From Duganella sp. sic0402 (GTDB taxonomy: Bacteria > Pseudomonadota > Gammaproteobacteria > Burkholderiales > Burkholderiaceae_D), in NCBI RefSeq assembly GCF_019219065.1, contig NZ_JAHUWK010000005.1, forward strand, positions 248,001-312,000: 64,000 nucleotides of DNA, in the 5' to 3' direction. The position numbers and the translations under genes were made by a program. Below are positions 19,431-28,732 of the stretch, piece after piece. The notes under the pieces were generated by a model that was not told where the DNA came from, made no database searches, and saw nothing but the letters and a program-made list of their open reading frames with translations. Each line of letters begins with the position of its first letter. Within the stretch, counting starts at the first letter, position 1.

Positions 19431-20180
19431 ATGACCAACACCGCCACACCCATCTACACGCCGCTGCGCGAGGCCGCAGCAGCGCTGCGCAGCGATGGCT
19501 ACGCGCTGCTGCAACCGCAAGACCTGGCCACGCTGGCCGGCCTGCCGCTGGACACGCTGAACGCCCTGATCCCCAGCTGGGATGCGCTGGCGCCGGACAA
19601 CTACCTGAAGGATGGCGGCCGCTATCGCCGCCGCCGCCATTCCTGCTTTGTGCAGCAGGGCCGCGAGCTGACGCAAACGCCGCACCGCGCGCACTGGCAG
19701 CCGCTGGAGTACAACGCGCTGCACGGCGGCATGCATCGCCTGTTCGAGCCGGTGCAGCCGGACACGGTTGCGCAGCCAGCGTGGCCGGCGCTGATCACCG
19801 CCATCGGCCAGTTGTGCAGCGCGGCACGCGAAAACAGCGCGCCGTGGTATGTTGAGGCGCACCAGTTCCGCATCGACACCACCGACGGCATTGGCCGCCC
19901 GACGCCGGAAGGCGCGCACCGCGATGGCGTCGATTTTGTCGCCGTCATCCTGATCGCGCGCGACGGCATCAAAGGCGGCGAAACCCGCGTGTTCGAAGCC
20001 GAAGGACCGAACGGCAAGCGCTTCACCATGACCGCGCCGTGGACCATGCTGTTGCTGGATGACGCAACTGTCATTCATGAATCCACACCGATCCAGCCGC
20101 TGGCGCAACACGGACACCGCGACACCTTGGTTCTAACCTGGCGCGCTGGCGGTTTTCAGGGACAGGAAACTTCCCCTTGA
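19431..20180 (+). CDS. 2OG-Fe dioxygenase family protein (isoleucine-hydroxylase-like)
   Basis: 249 residues resembling Pfam PF10014, the family that contains the free L-isoleucine 4-hydroxylase IDO. Iron ligands are His163 and Asp165 (AHRDGVD) and His216 (VIHESTPI), with Arg230 well placed for 2-oxoglutarate. Typical strands are [12 protein letters not shown] and [12 protein letters not shown]. It follows the OhrR-like gene by 5 bp and is surely in the same operon, so its expression may respond to peroxides. The real substrate is unknown; a hydrophobic amino acid is a reasonable guess from family precedent. Confidence 0.85.
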   Translation: MTNTATPIYTPLREAAAALRSDGYALLQPQDLATLAGLPLDTLNALIPSWDALAPDNYLKDGGRYRRRRHSCFVQQGRELTQTPHRAHWQPLEYNALHGGMHRLFEPVQPDTVAQPAWPALITAIGQLCSAARENSAPWYVEAHQFRIDTTDGIGRPTPEGAHRDGVDFVAVILIARDGIKGGETRVFEAEGPNGKRFTMTAPWTMLLLDDATVIHESTPIQPLAQHGHRDTLVLTWRAGGFQGQETSP

Positions 20181-20232
20181 GGGTGTAATCCGATATAGTT
20201 TATGCAGCTAACTATGCACCAGGAGGGGGTCT

Positions 20233-21588
20233 GTGGACACCAGCTACGAAATACAGCCCGATGAAATAGAAATACTGATAGTCGAAGACAGCCCCACCCA
20301 GGCGGAACGCTTGCGCCGATTGATACAGTCGATGCGCTATGGCGCGCGGGTGGCGCCGAACGGCCGTCTGGCGCTGGAGGCGATCCGCGAACACAAGCCG
20401 CACCTGGTGCTGTCCGACATCGTCATGCCGGAGATGGACGGCTACACGCTGTGCCGCGCCATCAAGGCCGACCCGGAGCTGCGCGACATCCCGGTGATCC
20501 TGGTGACTTCGCTGATGGACCCGAAGGACATCATCCGCGGCATCGAATGCGGCGCGGATAACTTCATCCGCAAGCCGTATGCGGAAGACTATCTGCTGAA
20601 CCGCATCGGCCACATGCTGATGAACCAGAAGCTGCGCAAGAACCAGAACATGGAGATCGGCATCGCTCTGTATCTGGGCGAGCAAAAGCACTTCATCAAC
20701 GCCGACCGCCAGCAGATTCTCGACCTGCTGATTTCTACCTACGAGCAGGCGGTGCAGGTCAACAGCGAACTGCAGTCGCGCGAGCGCCAGGTGATCGAAC
20801 TGAATATGCGGCTGGCGCACCACGCCGGCGAGCTGGAAACCATCAACCGCGAAATCGCGCTGAAGAATCTGGAGCTGGCGGAAGCGAGCCGCATGAAATC
20901 GGCCTTCATCGCCAATATGTCACACGAGCTGCGTACGCCGCTGAACGCCATCATCGGCTTCACCGGCGCGCTGCTGATGAAGCTGCCCGGCCCGCTGACG
21001 CCGGAGCAGGACAAGCAGCTGAACACCATCCGCACCAGCGCCCGCCACCTGCTCTCGCTGATCAACGACATCCTCGATGTCGCCAAGATCGAAGCGGGCA
21101 AGGTCACGCTGGAACTGGAGACGGTGCAGTGCCAGGACATCGTCAAGGATGTGGTGGACACGCTGCGTCCGCTGGCGGTACAGAAAAACCTGGCGCTGGA
21201 AATGGAGCTGGCCAATCCCGCCATCGTGCTGGAAACCGACCGCCGCGCGCTGACGCAAATTCTGCTCAACCTCGGCAACAACGCCATCAAGTTCACCGAG
21301 AGCGGCACGGTGCGCGTGACGCTGGCGGAAAAGCCGGGCGAAAACGGCAGCCCGAACCTGATCGAATTCTCGGTGGCCGACAGCGGTGCCGGCATCCGCG
21401 AGGAAGACCAGGCCAAGCTGTTCCAGGCCTTCTCGCAGCTGGACTCGACCTCGACCCGCCACGCCGAGGGCGCCGGCCTGGGCCTGTACCTGTGCCAGAA
21501 CCTCGCCAACCTGATCGGTGGGTCGCTGTTCTTCAAGAGCGACTTCGGCCGCGGCAGCACCTTCACGCTGGCGCTGCCGGCGAAATGA
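20233..21588 (+). CDS. response-regulator / histidine-kinase hybrid
   Basis: 451-residue cytoplasmic protein with an N-terminal receiver (Asp62 in VLSDIVMPEMDG; acidic residues in IVEDS), a coiled coil (about 165-222) and a HisKA/HATPase kinase core. His231 in MSHELRTPLN is the phospho site; the ATPase shows NLGNNAIKFT, DSGAGI and GAGLGLYLCQNL. It has no membrane helix or PAS domain, so its input is phosphorylation of the receiver by another kinase. The GTG start has a very strong AGGAGGGGG upstream. It stands alone; partners are not evident nearby. Confidence 0.92.
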   Translation: MDTSYEIQPDEIEILIVEDSPTQAERLRRLIQSMRYGARVAPNGRLALEAIREHKPHLVLSDIVMPEMDGYTLCRAIKADPELRDIPVILVTSLMDPKDIIRGIECGADNFIRKPYAEDYLLNRIGHMLMNQKLRKNQNMEIGIALYLGEQKHFINADRQQILDLLISTYEQAVQVNSELQSRERQVIELNMRLAHHAGELETINREIALKNLELAEASRMKSAFIANMSHELRTPLNAIIGFTGALLMKLPGPLTPEQDKQLNTIRTSARHLLSLINDILDVAKIEAGKVTLELETVQCQDIVKDVVDTLRPLAVQKNLALEMELANPAIVLETDRRALTQILLNLGNNAIKFTESGTVRVTLAEKPGENGSPNLIEFSVADSGAGIREEDQAKLFQAFSQLDSTSTRHAEGAGLGLYLCQNLANLIGGSLFFKSDFGRGSTFTLALPAK

Positions 21589-21613
21589 CGGTTTAATCAA
21601 TTCAGAAGATGAC

Positions 21614-21742
21614 TATAATAACAACGTAATTCTACGGTATTGCACTGCAACATAAAGAGGGGTATAGTTTGAACTGTCTCCTCCAATCCGTTCGCTGAAC
21701 ATTGGAATTCAACCCGCACCGTCTGGTCGCGGGTTTTTTTTT
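21614..21742 (+). ncRNA. candidate intergenic small RNA
   Basis: In the 289-bp gap between the hybrid kinase and the TetR gene, a perfect TATAAT (21614-21619) is followed about 90 bp later by a strong terminator. No ORF with a ribosome site lies between. The predicted RNA, about 21626-21742, contains CTCCTCC (21680-21686), which could pair with Shine-Dalgarno sequences. The terminator may equally belong to the kinase mRNA, and the -35 is weak. Confidence 0.3.
21711..21742 (+). terminator. rho-independent terminator
   Basis: 7-bp stem AACCCGC/GCGGGTT (21711-21717 with 21729-21735), 11-base loop, then a run of nine T. It ends the hybrid-kinase transcript or the candidate small RNA. Confidence 0.92.
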
Positions 21743-21803
21743 GCCTGTATTTCTTCTTCGCACTGCAATATTTTCATCCGGCTAACGTCTACATAGGCTG
21801 TAA

Positions 21804-21854
21804 CGCTTGTTTCAGCAATAAATTAAACAAGCGATTTAGTTATATCATTTGTTT
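21804..21854. promoter_or_regulatory. triple half-site operator candidate of the CerR-type TetR gene
   Basis: Perfect 9-bp inverted repeat CGCTTGTTT (21804-21812) / AAACAAGCG (21825-21833), 12-base spacer, plus a third TTTGTTT at 21848-21854. It lies 24-74 bp upstream of the tetR start, next to a -10-like TGTAAT (21866-21871) with TG one base before it. Confidence 0.6.
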
Positions 21855-21877
21855 GAATTGTGTGATGTAATCCGGCC

Positions 21878-22576
21878 ATGAACGCTAAACCTACCCACCA
21901 CGATCCCAGCCAGCCAGCCGACGACGCGCGCAAGCCCCGTTCCGACGGCGAGCAATCGCGCGAGCGCCTGCTGCACGCGGCCATGCGGCTGTTCGGCGAA
22001 CAGGGCTACTCCAAGACCTCGACGCGGGAAATCGCCCAGGCGGCAGGCGCCAATGTGGCCGCCATCAGCTACTACTTCGGCGACAAGGCTGGCTTGTACC
22101 AGGCCTGCTTCAGCGCCATCTGCACGCCGGTCGAAAACAACATCGCCATGTTCGACCAGCCGCACTTCACGCTGCGCGAATCGCTGCACGGCTTCTACCG
22201 GCAAATGACGGCGCCGTTGATGGCGGGCGCCGACGCCGAGGTGCTGCTCAAGCTGTTCTACCGCGAAATGCTGGAGCCAACCGGCTTCTGGCAGCAGGAA
22301 ATCCAGAACAACATCAAGCCAGAGCACATGGCGCTGGCCGGTGTGCTGTGCCGTCATCTGGATCTGCCTGCGCCGGATGAACGCGTGCACCTGCTGGCCT
22401 ACGCCATCGCGGCCATGTGCGTGCAAATGCTGATCGGGCGCGATGTGGTCAACGCGATCACCCCCAGTCTGATGTCCAGCCCGGAGGCAATCGCCGCCTG
22501 GGTCGAGCATCTGACCGGGTTTGCGGAGACGCTGGTGCTGGCAGAAAAAATCAAACTTCAACAAGGGAAAGCATGA
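21878..22576 (+). CDS. TetR family regulator with CerR-type C-terminal domain
   Basis: 232 residues. A polar N-terminal arm precedes the TetR helix-turn-helix (about 26-72: RERLLHAAMRLFGEQGYSKT, EIAQAAGANVAAISYYFGDK). The C-terminal domain (about 95-225) has the pattern of the CerR/YbiH (DUF1956) group, which regulates efflux genes. It is the first gene of the RND efflux operon and overlaps the next by 4 bp (ATGA), so it is likely a self-regulating repressor of the whole operon. No Shine-Dalgarno precedes the ATG; the -10-like box ends six bases before it. Confidence 0.92.
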   Translation: MNAKPTHHDPSQPADDARKPRSDGEQSRERLLHAAMRLFGEQGYSKTSTREIAQAAGANVAAISYYFGDKAGLYQACFSAICTPVENNIAMFDQPHFTLRESLHGFYRQMTAPLMAGADAEVLLKLFYREMLEPTGFWQQEIQNNIKPEHMALAGVLCRHLDLPAPDERVHLLAYAIAAMCVQMLIGRDVVNAITPSLMSSPEAIAAWVEHLTGFAETLVLAEKIKLQQGKA

Positions 22577-24045
22577 GTATCTTTTTACGCGCGACGGCGT
22601 TGGCCGTCGCGGCGACGCTGGGCGGCTGCGCCGTGCAGGGACCGGCGCAGCAAGTGGATTCATTGGCGCCCGCACAGTGGCAGGCGCCATTGCCGCACAA
22701 CGGCAGCCAGGCCGATCTCGCCAGCTGGTGGCGCGGCCAATCGGACAGCCTGCTGGTGCAGCTGATTGAATCGGCGCAGGCGGTCAGCCCGACTGTGGCT
22801 TCTGCAGCGTCGCGCATCGCACAGTCGCGCGCCGAACGCGTGGCGGCCGGCGCCGCGCTGGCGCCGAATGTGGATGCGGCGGCATCGGTGAACCGCTCCA
22901 ACCAGCAGTCGGCGCTGCCGATGGGCACCACCTCGCAAGCAGCGCTGAACGCATCCTGGGAAATCGACATCTTCGGCGCCAACCGCGCCGCGCGCGATGC
23001 GGCGCAAGCGCGCCTCGACAGCGCGCACGCCGGCTGGCACGACGCGCGCGTGTCGGTGGCGGCGGAAGTCGCCAACCAGTATTACGGTCTGCGCGCCTGC
23101 GAACAACTGCTGGCAGTAGCGAAGCAGGACGCAACATCGCGCGCAGACACCTCGCGCCTGACGGAGCTGAGCGCCACCGCTGGCTTCCAGTCGCCAGCCA
23201 GCCTGGCGCTGGCGCGCGCCAGCGCGGCCGACGGCAACAGCCGCTACATCGCACAACGCGCCGCCTGCGATGTCGATGTCAAAGTGCTGTCCGCGCTGAC
23301 CGCCATCGCCGAGCCGGAATTGCGCGGCAAGCTGGCTTCCGGCGCAGCGCCGATCACCGCCACACCGCCCGCCAGCGGCGCGCAGGCCGCCACGCCAGCC
23401 GTGACGCCGGCATCCGCCGCTTATGCATCGTTCACGCCGCCGGCCATGGCGATCGCCAGCCTGCCGGCGCAAACACTGAGCCAGCGTCCGGACGTGTTCA
23501 CCGCTGAACGCGAAGTGGCGGCCGCCAGCGCCGATGTCGGCAACGCCCAGGCGCAGCGCTATCCTCGCCTGTCGCTTTCCGGCTCGGTCGGCATCGCCAA
23601 CTTCCGCACCGGCGGCGAGAACACCAAGACCGACACCTGGACCATCGGCCCGGTCGCCTTGTCGGTGCCTGTGTTCGACGCCGGCCGCCGCCGCGCCAAC
23701 GTCGATTCCGCGAATGCCCGCTATGACGCCGCAGTCATCAGCTATCGCGCCACGGTGCGCCAGGCGGTCAGCGAAACCGAACAGGCGCTGGTCAACCTGG
23801 ACAGCACCGCCGCCCGCGCCACCGATGCGCAAACTGCGCTGGACGGCTACCGCGCCAATTACAACGCCGTCGACGAGCGCTACAAAAACGGCATGGCCAG
23901 CCTGTTTGAACTGGAAGACGCACGCCGCACCCGCCTGACCGCCGAACAAACCGTCATCAGCCTGCAACGTGAACGCAGCGCCGCCTGGGTCGCACTGTAC
24001 CGCGCCGCCGGTGGCGGCTACACGCCGCCAGCCGCCGCCAACTAA
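22573..24045 (+). CDS. outer-membrane efflux lipoprotein (NodT/OprM family)
   Basis: 490-residue outer-membrane factor of a tripartite pump. The signal peptide ends in a lipobox (TLGGC, Cys19). Two structural repeats of the OEP family follow, with ASWEIDIFGANRAARDAAQARLDSA in the first and GPVALSVPVFDAGRRRANVDSANA in the second, and the last repeat carries YKNGMASLFELEDARRT. An Ala/Pro-rich insert (about 258-290) separates the halves. It is translated from an ATG that overlaps the tetR stop, and precedes its adaptor by 15 bp. Confidence 0.93.
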   Translation: MSIFLRATALAVAATLGGCAVQGPAQQVDSLAPAQWQAPLPHNGSQADLASWWRGQSDSLLVQLIESAQAVSPTVASAASRIAQSRAERVAAGAALAPNVDAAASVNRSNQQSALPMGTTSQAALNASWEIDIFGANRAARDAAQARLDSAHAGWHDARVSVAAEVANQYYGLRACEQLLAVAKQDATSRADTSRLTELSATAGFQSPASLALARASAADGNSRYIAQRAACDVDVKVLSALTAIAEPELRGKLASGAAPITATPPASGAQAATPAVTPASAAYASFTPPAMAIASLPAQTLSQRPDVFTAEREVAAASADVGNAQAQRYPRLSLSGSVGIANFRTGGENTKTDTWTIGPVALSVPVFDAGRRRANVDSANARYDAAVISYRATVRQAVSETEQALVNLDSTAARATDAQTALDGYRANYNAVDERYKNGMASLFELEDARRTRLTAEQTVISLQRERSAAWVALYRAAGGGYTPPAAAN

Positions 24046-24060
24046 CTATCTCCACACATC

Positions 24061-25170
24061 ATGAACGCAAAACTGAAACCACTCGCCTACGTCCTGGCCG
24101 CAGCATTTGCCGTCGCCGCCGCTGGCGTTGCCGCCTACTCGCAAGCCGCCGACGAAAAGAAAACCGAAGCGCCGAAAGCCGCACTGACCGTCACCATCAC
24201 CAAGCCAAGCAACGCCAGCCTGCCGATCAAGCTGGCCGCCAACGGCAACGTCGCAGCCTGGCAGGAAGCCAGCGTCTCCAGTGAATCCAATGGCCTGCGC
24301 CTGACCGAAGTACGGGTCAATGTCGGCGATGTCGTCAAGGCCGGCGAAGTGCTGGCGGTATTCTCGGCCGACACCGTCAACGCCGACCTGGCGCAAGCAC
24401 AGGCAGCGCTGCACGAAGCCGAAGCCAACGCCGCCGACGCCGTCGCCAACGCCGCGCGCGCCCGCACGCTGCAAAACTCCGGCGCGCTGAGCGCGCAGCA
24501 AATCAGCCAGTACAACACTGCCGAGCAAACCGCGAATGCACGCATCGCCTCCGCCAAGGCGGCGCTGGCCAGCCAGCAGCTGCGCCTGAAATACACCAAG
24601 GTGGTGGCGCCGGACAGCGGCGTCATCTCGGCCCGCAGCGCCACCGTCGGCGCGGTGTCGGGCGCCGGTACGGAACTGTTCCGCATGATCCGCCAGGGCC
24701 GTCTGGAATGGCGCGCCGAAGTGGTGGCCGCCGACCTGCGCAGCCTGAAGCCAGGCATCAGCGCCGTGGTCAAAGCCGCCAACGGCAGCGAAGTCACCGG
24801 CAAGGTACGCATGGTCGCGCCGACCGTCGATCCGCAAACCCGTTCCGCGCTGGTGTACGTCGACTTGCCGCAGAACGCCGGCAGCAAGGACGCGCCGTTC
24901 AAGGCCGGCATGTTCGCCAGCGGCCAGTTCCAGCTGGGCGCCTCGGAGGCGATGACCGTGCCGCAGCAGGCCATCGTGGTGCGCGACGGCTTCAGCTTCG
25001 TGTTCCGCCTCAACGCCGACAAGCATGTCAGCCAGATCAAGGTGCAGCCAGGCCGCCGCCTGGGCGACCGCATCGAAGTGCTGGGCGGGCTGGACGCCAA
25101 CACCCAGATCGTGGTGCGCGGTGCCGGCTTCCTCAACGACGGCGACCTGGTCAACGTCGTCGCCAAATAA
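24061..25170 (+). CDS. RND efflux periplasmic adaptor (MFP)
   Basis: 369 residues. A hydrophobic N-terminal segment (about 8-27) exports or anchors the protein. Then come the lipoyl half-motif (SNGLRLTEVRVNVGDVVKAGEVLAVF), a helical hairpin (about 105-185), the second lipoyl half (RLKYTKVVAPDSGVISARSATVG), a beta barrel (VTGKVRMVAPTVDPQTRSALVYVDLP) and a membrane-proximal domain. It connects the RND pump to the outer-membrane factor encoded just upstream. The gaps of 15 and 9 bp show it is inside one operon. Confidence 0.94.
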   Translation: MNAKLKPLAYVLAAAFAVAAAGVAAYSQAADEKKTEAPKAALTVTITKPSNASLPIKLAANGNVAAWQEASVSSESNGLRLTEVRVNVGDVVKAGEVLAVFSADTVNADLAQAQAALHEAEANAADAVANAARARTLQNSGALSAQQISQYNTAEQTANARIASAKAALASQQLRLKYTKVVAPDSGVISARSATVGAVSGAGTELFRMIRQGRLEWRAEVVAADLRSLKPGISAVVKAANGSEVTGKVRMVAPTVDPQTRSALVYVDLPQNAGSKDAPFKAGMFASGQFQLGASEAMTVPQQAIVVRDGFSFVFRLNADKHVSQIKVQPGRRLGDRIEVLGGLDANTQIVVRGAGFLNDGDLVNVVAK

Positions 25171-25179
25171 GGACAGCCC

Positions 25180-28100
25180 ATGAACTTTTCCGCGCTATCC
25201 ATCAAGAACCCGATCCCGGCAATCATGCTGTTTGCATTGCTGTCGCTGGCGGGTCTCATGGCCTACAAGGCCAATCCGGTGCAGGACTTCCCGGACATCG
25301 AGCTGCCTATCGTCACGGTCACCGCCACGCTGGACGGCAGTGCGCCGGCGCAGCTGGAAACCGAAGTCTCGCGCAAGATCGAAGACTCGGTGGCCACGCT
25401 GCAAGGCGTGAAGAATATCTACACCACGGTGCTGGACGGCGTGTCGACCACCACCGTCGAATTCATCCTGGAGAAAAACATCTCCGATGCGGTCAACGAT
25501 GTGCGCGACGCCGTGGCGCGCGTCAAAGCCGACATGCCGGCCGAGCTGCGCGACCCGAGCGTGACCAAGGCCTCCACCGCCGGCCGCGTGGTGCTGACCT
25601 TTACCGCCACAGCGGCGCAAGCGCCGGGTGAAAAACTCGATAGCCAGGAACTCAGCTGGTTCGTCGATAACACCGTTGCCAAACGCTTGCTGACGGTGCC
25701 TGGCGTGGGCGCGGTCAAACGCGTCGGCGGTGTGTATCGTGAGATCCGTGTGGAGCTGGACGATGCCCGCATGGCGGCCTTGCGCGTCTCGGCGCTGGAT
25801 GTGTCGCGCCAGCTGCGCCTGGTGCAGAAAGAAGCGCCGGGTGGACGCGGCGACGTCAGCGGCGCCGAGCAATCGGTGCGCACCATCGCCACCGTGCAGA
25901 CGGCCGCCGAACTGTCGGCCATGGACCTGCCACTGCTGGATGGCCGCCATGTGCGGCTGGACCAGGTGGCCACTGTGACGGACACCGTCTCCGAACCGCG
26001 CGCCGTGGCGTTGCAGGACGGCGTGCCGGTGATCGGCTTTGAAATCTTCCGCACCAAGGGCGCCAGCGAAACCGCGGTCGCCAAGGGGGCGCGCGAAGCT
26101 GTCGCCGAACTGCAAAAAACCAATCCGCGCGTTGAACTGAAACAGGTGATCGACAACGCCCATCCGGTCGAAGAAGATTTCAAGGGCTCGATGGACTTGC
26201 TGTACGAAGGCGCGATCCTGGCGGTGATCGTGGTCTGGTGGTTCCTGCGCGACTGGCGCGCCACCCTGGTGGCCGCCGCCGCGCTGCCGCTGTCGGTGCT
26301 ACCGGCCTTCCTCGGTATCTACCTGTTCGGCTACACGCTCAACATCGTTACGCTGCTGTCGCTGGCCCTGGTGGTCGGCGTGCTGGTGGACGACGCCATC
26401 GTCGAAATCGAAAACATCGAGCGCCACCTGCGCATGGGTAAAACACCGATGGAAGCGGCGATGGAAGCGGCTGACGAAATCGGCATGGCGGTGATCGCCA
26501 CCACCTTCGCCTTGGTGGCGGTGTTCCTGCCGACCGCCTTCATGAGCGGCATCCCCGGCCTGTTCTTCAAACAGTTCGGCTGGACCGCCGTGATCGCGGT
26601 GCTGGCCTCGCTGGTGGTAGCGCGTCTGCTGACGCCAATGATGGCCGCCTACCTGCTCAAGCCCGCCGTCCACCGTGAGGAAAAAGACGGCTGGCTGATG
26701 TCGCGCTACATGACCGTGATGCGCTGGTGCCTGCGCCACCGGCTGGTTACCGCGTTGGCGGCTGGCGCCTTCTTCATCGGTTCGATCATGCTCACCGGCC
26801 TGCTGCCGACTGGTTTCGTACCTGCGGCGGACCGCTCGCAAACACAGATCACGCTGGAACTGCCACCTGGTTCTACACTGGCGGAAACCAGCGTGGTCGC
26901 CGAACGTGCGCGCAAAGCGGCGATGGAAATCAAAGGCATCAAATCCATCTTCAGTTCCATCGGCGGCGGCTCCAGCGGCGATGCGTTCGCGCCTGGCGCA
27001 GCAGCCGAGGCACGCAGCGCCGTGCTGACGCTGACCACGGTGCACCGCACCGACCGTAAAGAATCGATGGCCGACCTGGAAGCCGAGATCCGCCACAAGC
27101 TGGACGCTATTCCCGGCGCCCGCTTCAAGGTCGGTCCACCGGACAACGGCGTCAAGATGCAGCTGGTGTTACGTAGCGAAGATCCGGTGGCACTGAAGGA
27201 AGCCGCGCAAAAGGCCGAACGCGAACTGCGCACGCTGCAAGGCGTGGGCAATGTGCGCTCGACCGCCTCGCTGGTGCGTCCGGAAATCATCGTCAAGCCG
27301 GACTTCGCCAAGGCCGCTGATCTGGGCGTAACCGCCGCGTCGATCGGCCAGACGGTACGCGTGGCCACCGCTGGCGACTACGACACCGACCTGACCAAGA
27401 TGAACCTGCCGGAACGCCAGGTGCCGATCCGCGTCAAGCTGCCGGACGCAGTACGCGCCGACCTGGACGCCATCGGCCGCCTGACGGTGCCCGGCAAGAA
27501 CGGGCCTGTGCTGCTGGCCACTGTCGCGGAGATCACCATGGAAAGCGGCCCGGCGCAAATCAACCGCCTGAACCGCAGCCGCAACGTTACGCTGGAAGTG
27601 GAACTGGGCAAGCGCGCGCTGGGTGAAGTCAACGAGGAAGCGCGTGCACTGCCGGCGCTGAAGAACCTGCCGCCATCGGTAAAAATCGCGGAGCTGGGCG
27701 ACACCCAGGAGATGGCCGCGCTGTTCGCCAGCTTCGGCCTGGCGATGCTGATCGGCGTATTGTGTATCTACTGCGTGCTGGTGCTGCTGTTCAAAGACTT
27801 CATGCAGCCGGCGACGATTCTGGCGGCGCTGCCGCTGTCGATCGGCGGCGCCTTCGTGGCGCTGCTGATTACCCGTAGCGCCTTGTCGATGCCGTCGATG
27901 ATCGGCCTGATTATGCTGATGGGTATCGTCACCAAAAACTCAATCTTGTTAGTTGACTATGCTATTCTGGCGCGCCAGGCGGGCATGGAGCGTTTCGATG
28001 CGCTGGTCGATGCCTGCCACAAACGTAGCCGTCCGATCCTGATGACCACCATCGCGATGGGCGCGGGCATGATGCCTCTGGCCCTTGGCTGGGGCGCCGA

Positions 28101-28302
28101 CCCGAGCTTCCGTTCACCGATGGCGATCACCGTGATCGGCGGGCTGATTACCTCAACGTTATTAAGCCTGTTGGTGGTGCCGGCGGTGTTCACTTATGTC
28201 GACGACTTCGAACACTGGCTGAAGCGCATGATGCGCAAGCTGCGCCGCCAGCCGGAGCAACAAGGAGACGAGCATGCAGTACGAGATCAAAGACCTGCCT
28301 GA
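25180..28302 (+). CDS. RND family efflux permease (HAE1/AcrB-like)
   Basis: 1040-residue inner-membrane proton-driven pump. It shows the usual start (FSALSIKNPIPAIMLFALLSLAGLMAY), TM4 with the proton-relay Asp pair GVLVDDAIVEIENIERHL, and later MGIVTKNSILLVDYA with GMMPLALGWG near TM11. Two large periplasmic loops (about 35-335 and 560-860) follow TM1 and TM7. The substrate cannot be read from the sequence; the TRIASLP-like and pore loops are not close to AcrB. Its 3' end runs 29 bp into the GyrI-like gene. Confidence 0.95.
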   Translation: MNFSALSIKNPIPAIMLFALLSLAGLMAYKANPVQDFPDIELPIVTVTATLDGSAPAQLETEVSRKIEDSVATLQGVKNIYTTVLDGVSTTTVEFILEKNISDAVNDVRDAVARVKADMPAELRDPSVTKASTAGRVVLTFTATAAQAPGEKLDSQELSWFVDNTVAKRLLTVPGVGAVKRVGGVYREIRVELDDARMAALRVSALDVSRQLRLVQKEAPGGRGDVSGAEQSVRTIATVQTAAELSAMDLPLLDGRHVRLDQVATVTDTVSEPRAVALQDGVPVIGFEIFRTKGASETAVAKGAREAVAELQKTNPRVELKQVIDNAHPVEEDFKGSMDLLYEGAILAVIVVWWFLRDWRATLVAAAALPLSVLPAFLGIYLFGYTLNIVTLLSLALVVGVLVDDAIVEIENIERHLRMGKTPMEAAMEAADEIGMAVIATTFALVAVFLPTAFMSGIPGLFFKQFGWTAVIAVLASLVVARLLTPMMAAYLLKPAVHREEKDGWLMSRYMTVMRWCLRHRLVTALAAGAFFIGSIMLTGLLPTGFVPAADRSQTQITLELPPGSTLAETSVVAERARKAAMEIKGIKSIFSSIGGGSSGDAFAPGAAAEARSAVLTLTTVHRTDRKESMADLEAEIRHKLDAIPGARFKVGPPDNGVKMQLVLRSEDPVALKEAAQKAERELRTLQGVGNVRSTASLVRPEIIVKPDFAKAADLGVTAASIGQTVRVATAGDYDTDLTKMNLPERQVPIRVKLPDAVRADLDAIGRLTVPGKNGPVLLATVAEITMESGPAQINRLNRSRNVTLEVELGKRALGEVNEEARALPALKNLPPSVKIAELGDTQEMAALFASFGLAMLIGVLCIYCVLVLLFKDFMQPATILAALPLSIGGAFVALLITRSALSMPSMIGLIMLMGIVTKNSILLVDYAILARQAGMERFDALVDACHKRSRPILMTTIAMGAGMMPLALGWGADPSFRSPMAITVIGGLITSTLLSLLVVPAVFTYVDDFEHWLKRMMRKLRRQPEQQGDEHAVRDQRPA

Positions 28303-28732
28303 AGTCCGCGTCGCTTACCTGCGCTACAAAGGCCCGTTCGGGCCGGCGCTGGGCGACTTCTGGAAAGAAGTGTTCACGCCGTGGCAGAAGGCCTTCGGAC
28401 TGTTAGGTAAAGTCACCTACGGCGTGGCGCAGGACGATCCGGGCACCACGCCGGCGGCGGAGTGCCGCTACGACGCTTGCGTGGAAATCTCGCCGGAGCA
28501 CCAGATCGCGCCGCCGGCAAAAGAAACGCACCTGCCTGCCGGCCGTTACGCGGTGGCAGCATTCAAGGGCACCGCCGCCGACGTGCCAAAAGCCTGGGGA
28601 GAATTCTTCAGCCAGCTATCGGCGGAAAACAAGATCGCCGAAGGCCTGTGCTTCGAACGCTACCCGGCCGATTATGCGATGGACCCGGCCACCGGCGTCT
28701 TCACCGCCGAACTCTGCATCCCCACCATTTAG
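28274..28732 (+). CDS. GyrI-like / AraC effector-binding domain protein
   Basis: 152 residues with the SOUL/GyrI small-molecule-binding fold: MQYEIKDLPEVRVAYLRYKGPFG, YGVAQDDPGTTPAAECRYDACVEI, LPAGRYAVAAFKGTAADVPKAWGEFFSQL and a C-terminal strand ELCIPTI. It equals the C-terminal effector domain of MarA/Rob-like AraC regulators but has no DNA-binding part. It is the last gene of the efflux operon, with ATG inside the pump gene and AGGAG just upstream. It may bind or sequester the pumped compound; a gyrase-protecting role like SbmC is also possible. Confidence 0.85.
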   Translation: MQYEIKDLPEVRVAYLRYKGPFGPALGDFWKEVFTPWQKAFGLLGKVTYGVAQDDPGTTPAAECRYDACVEISPEHQIAPPAKETHLPAGRYAVAAFKGTAADVPKAWGEFFSQLSAENKIAEGLCFERYPADYAMDPATGVFTAELCIPTI

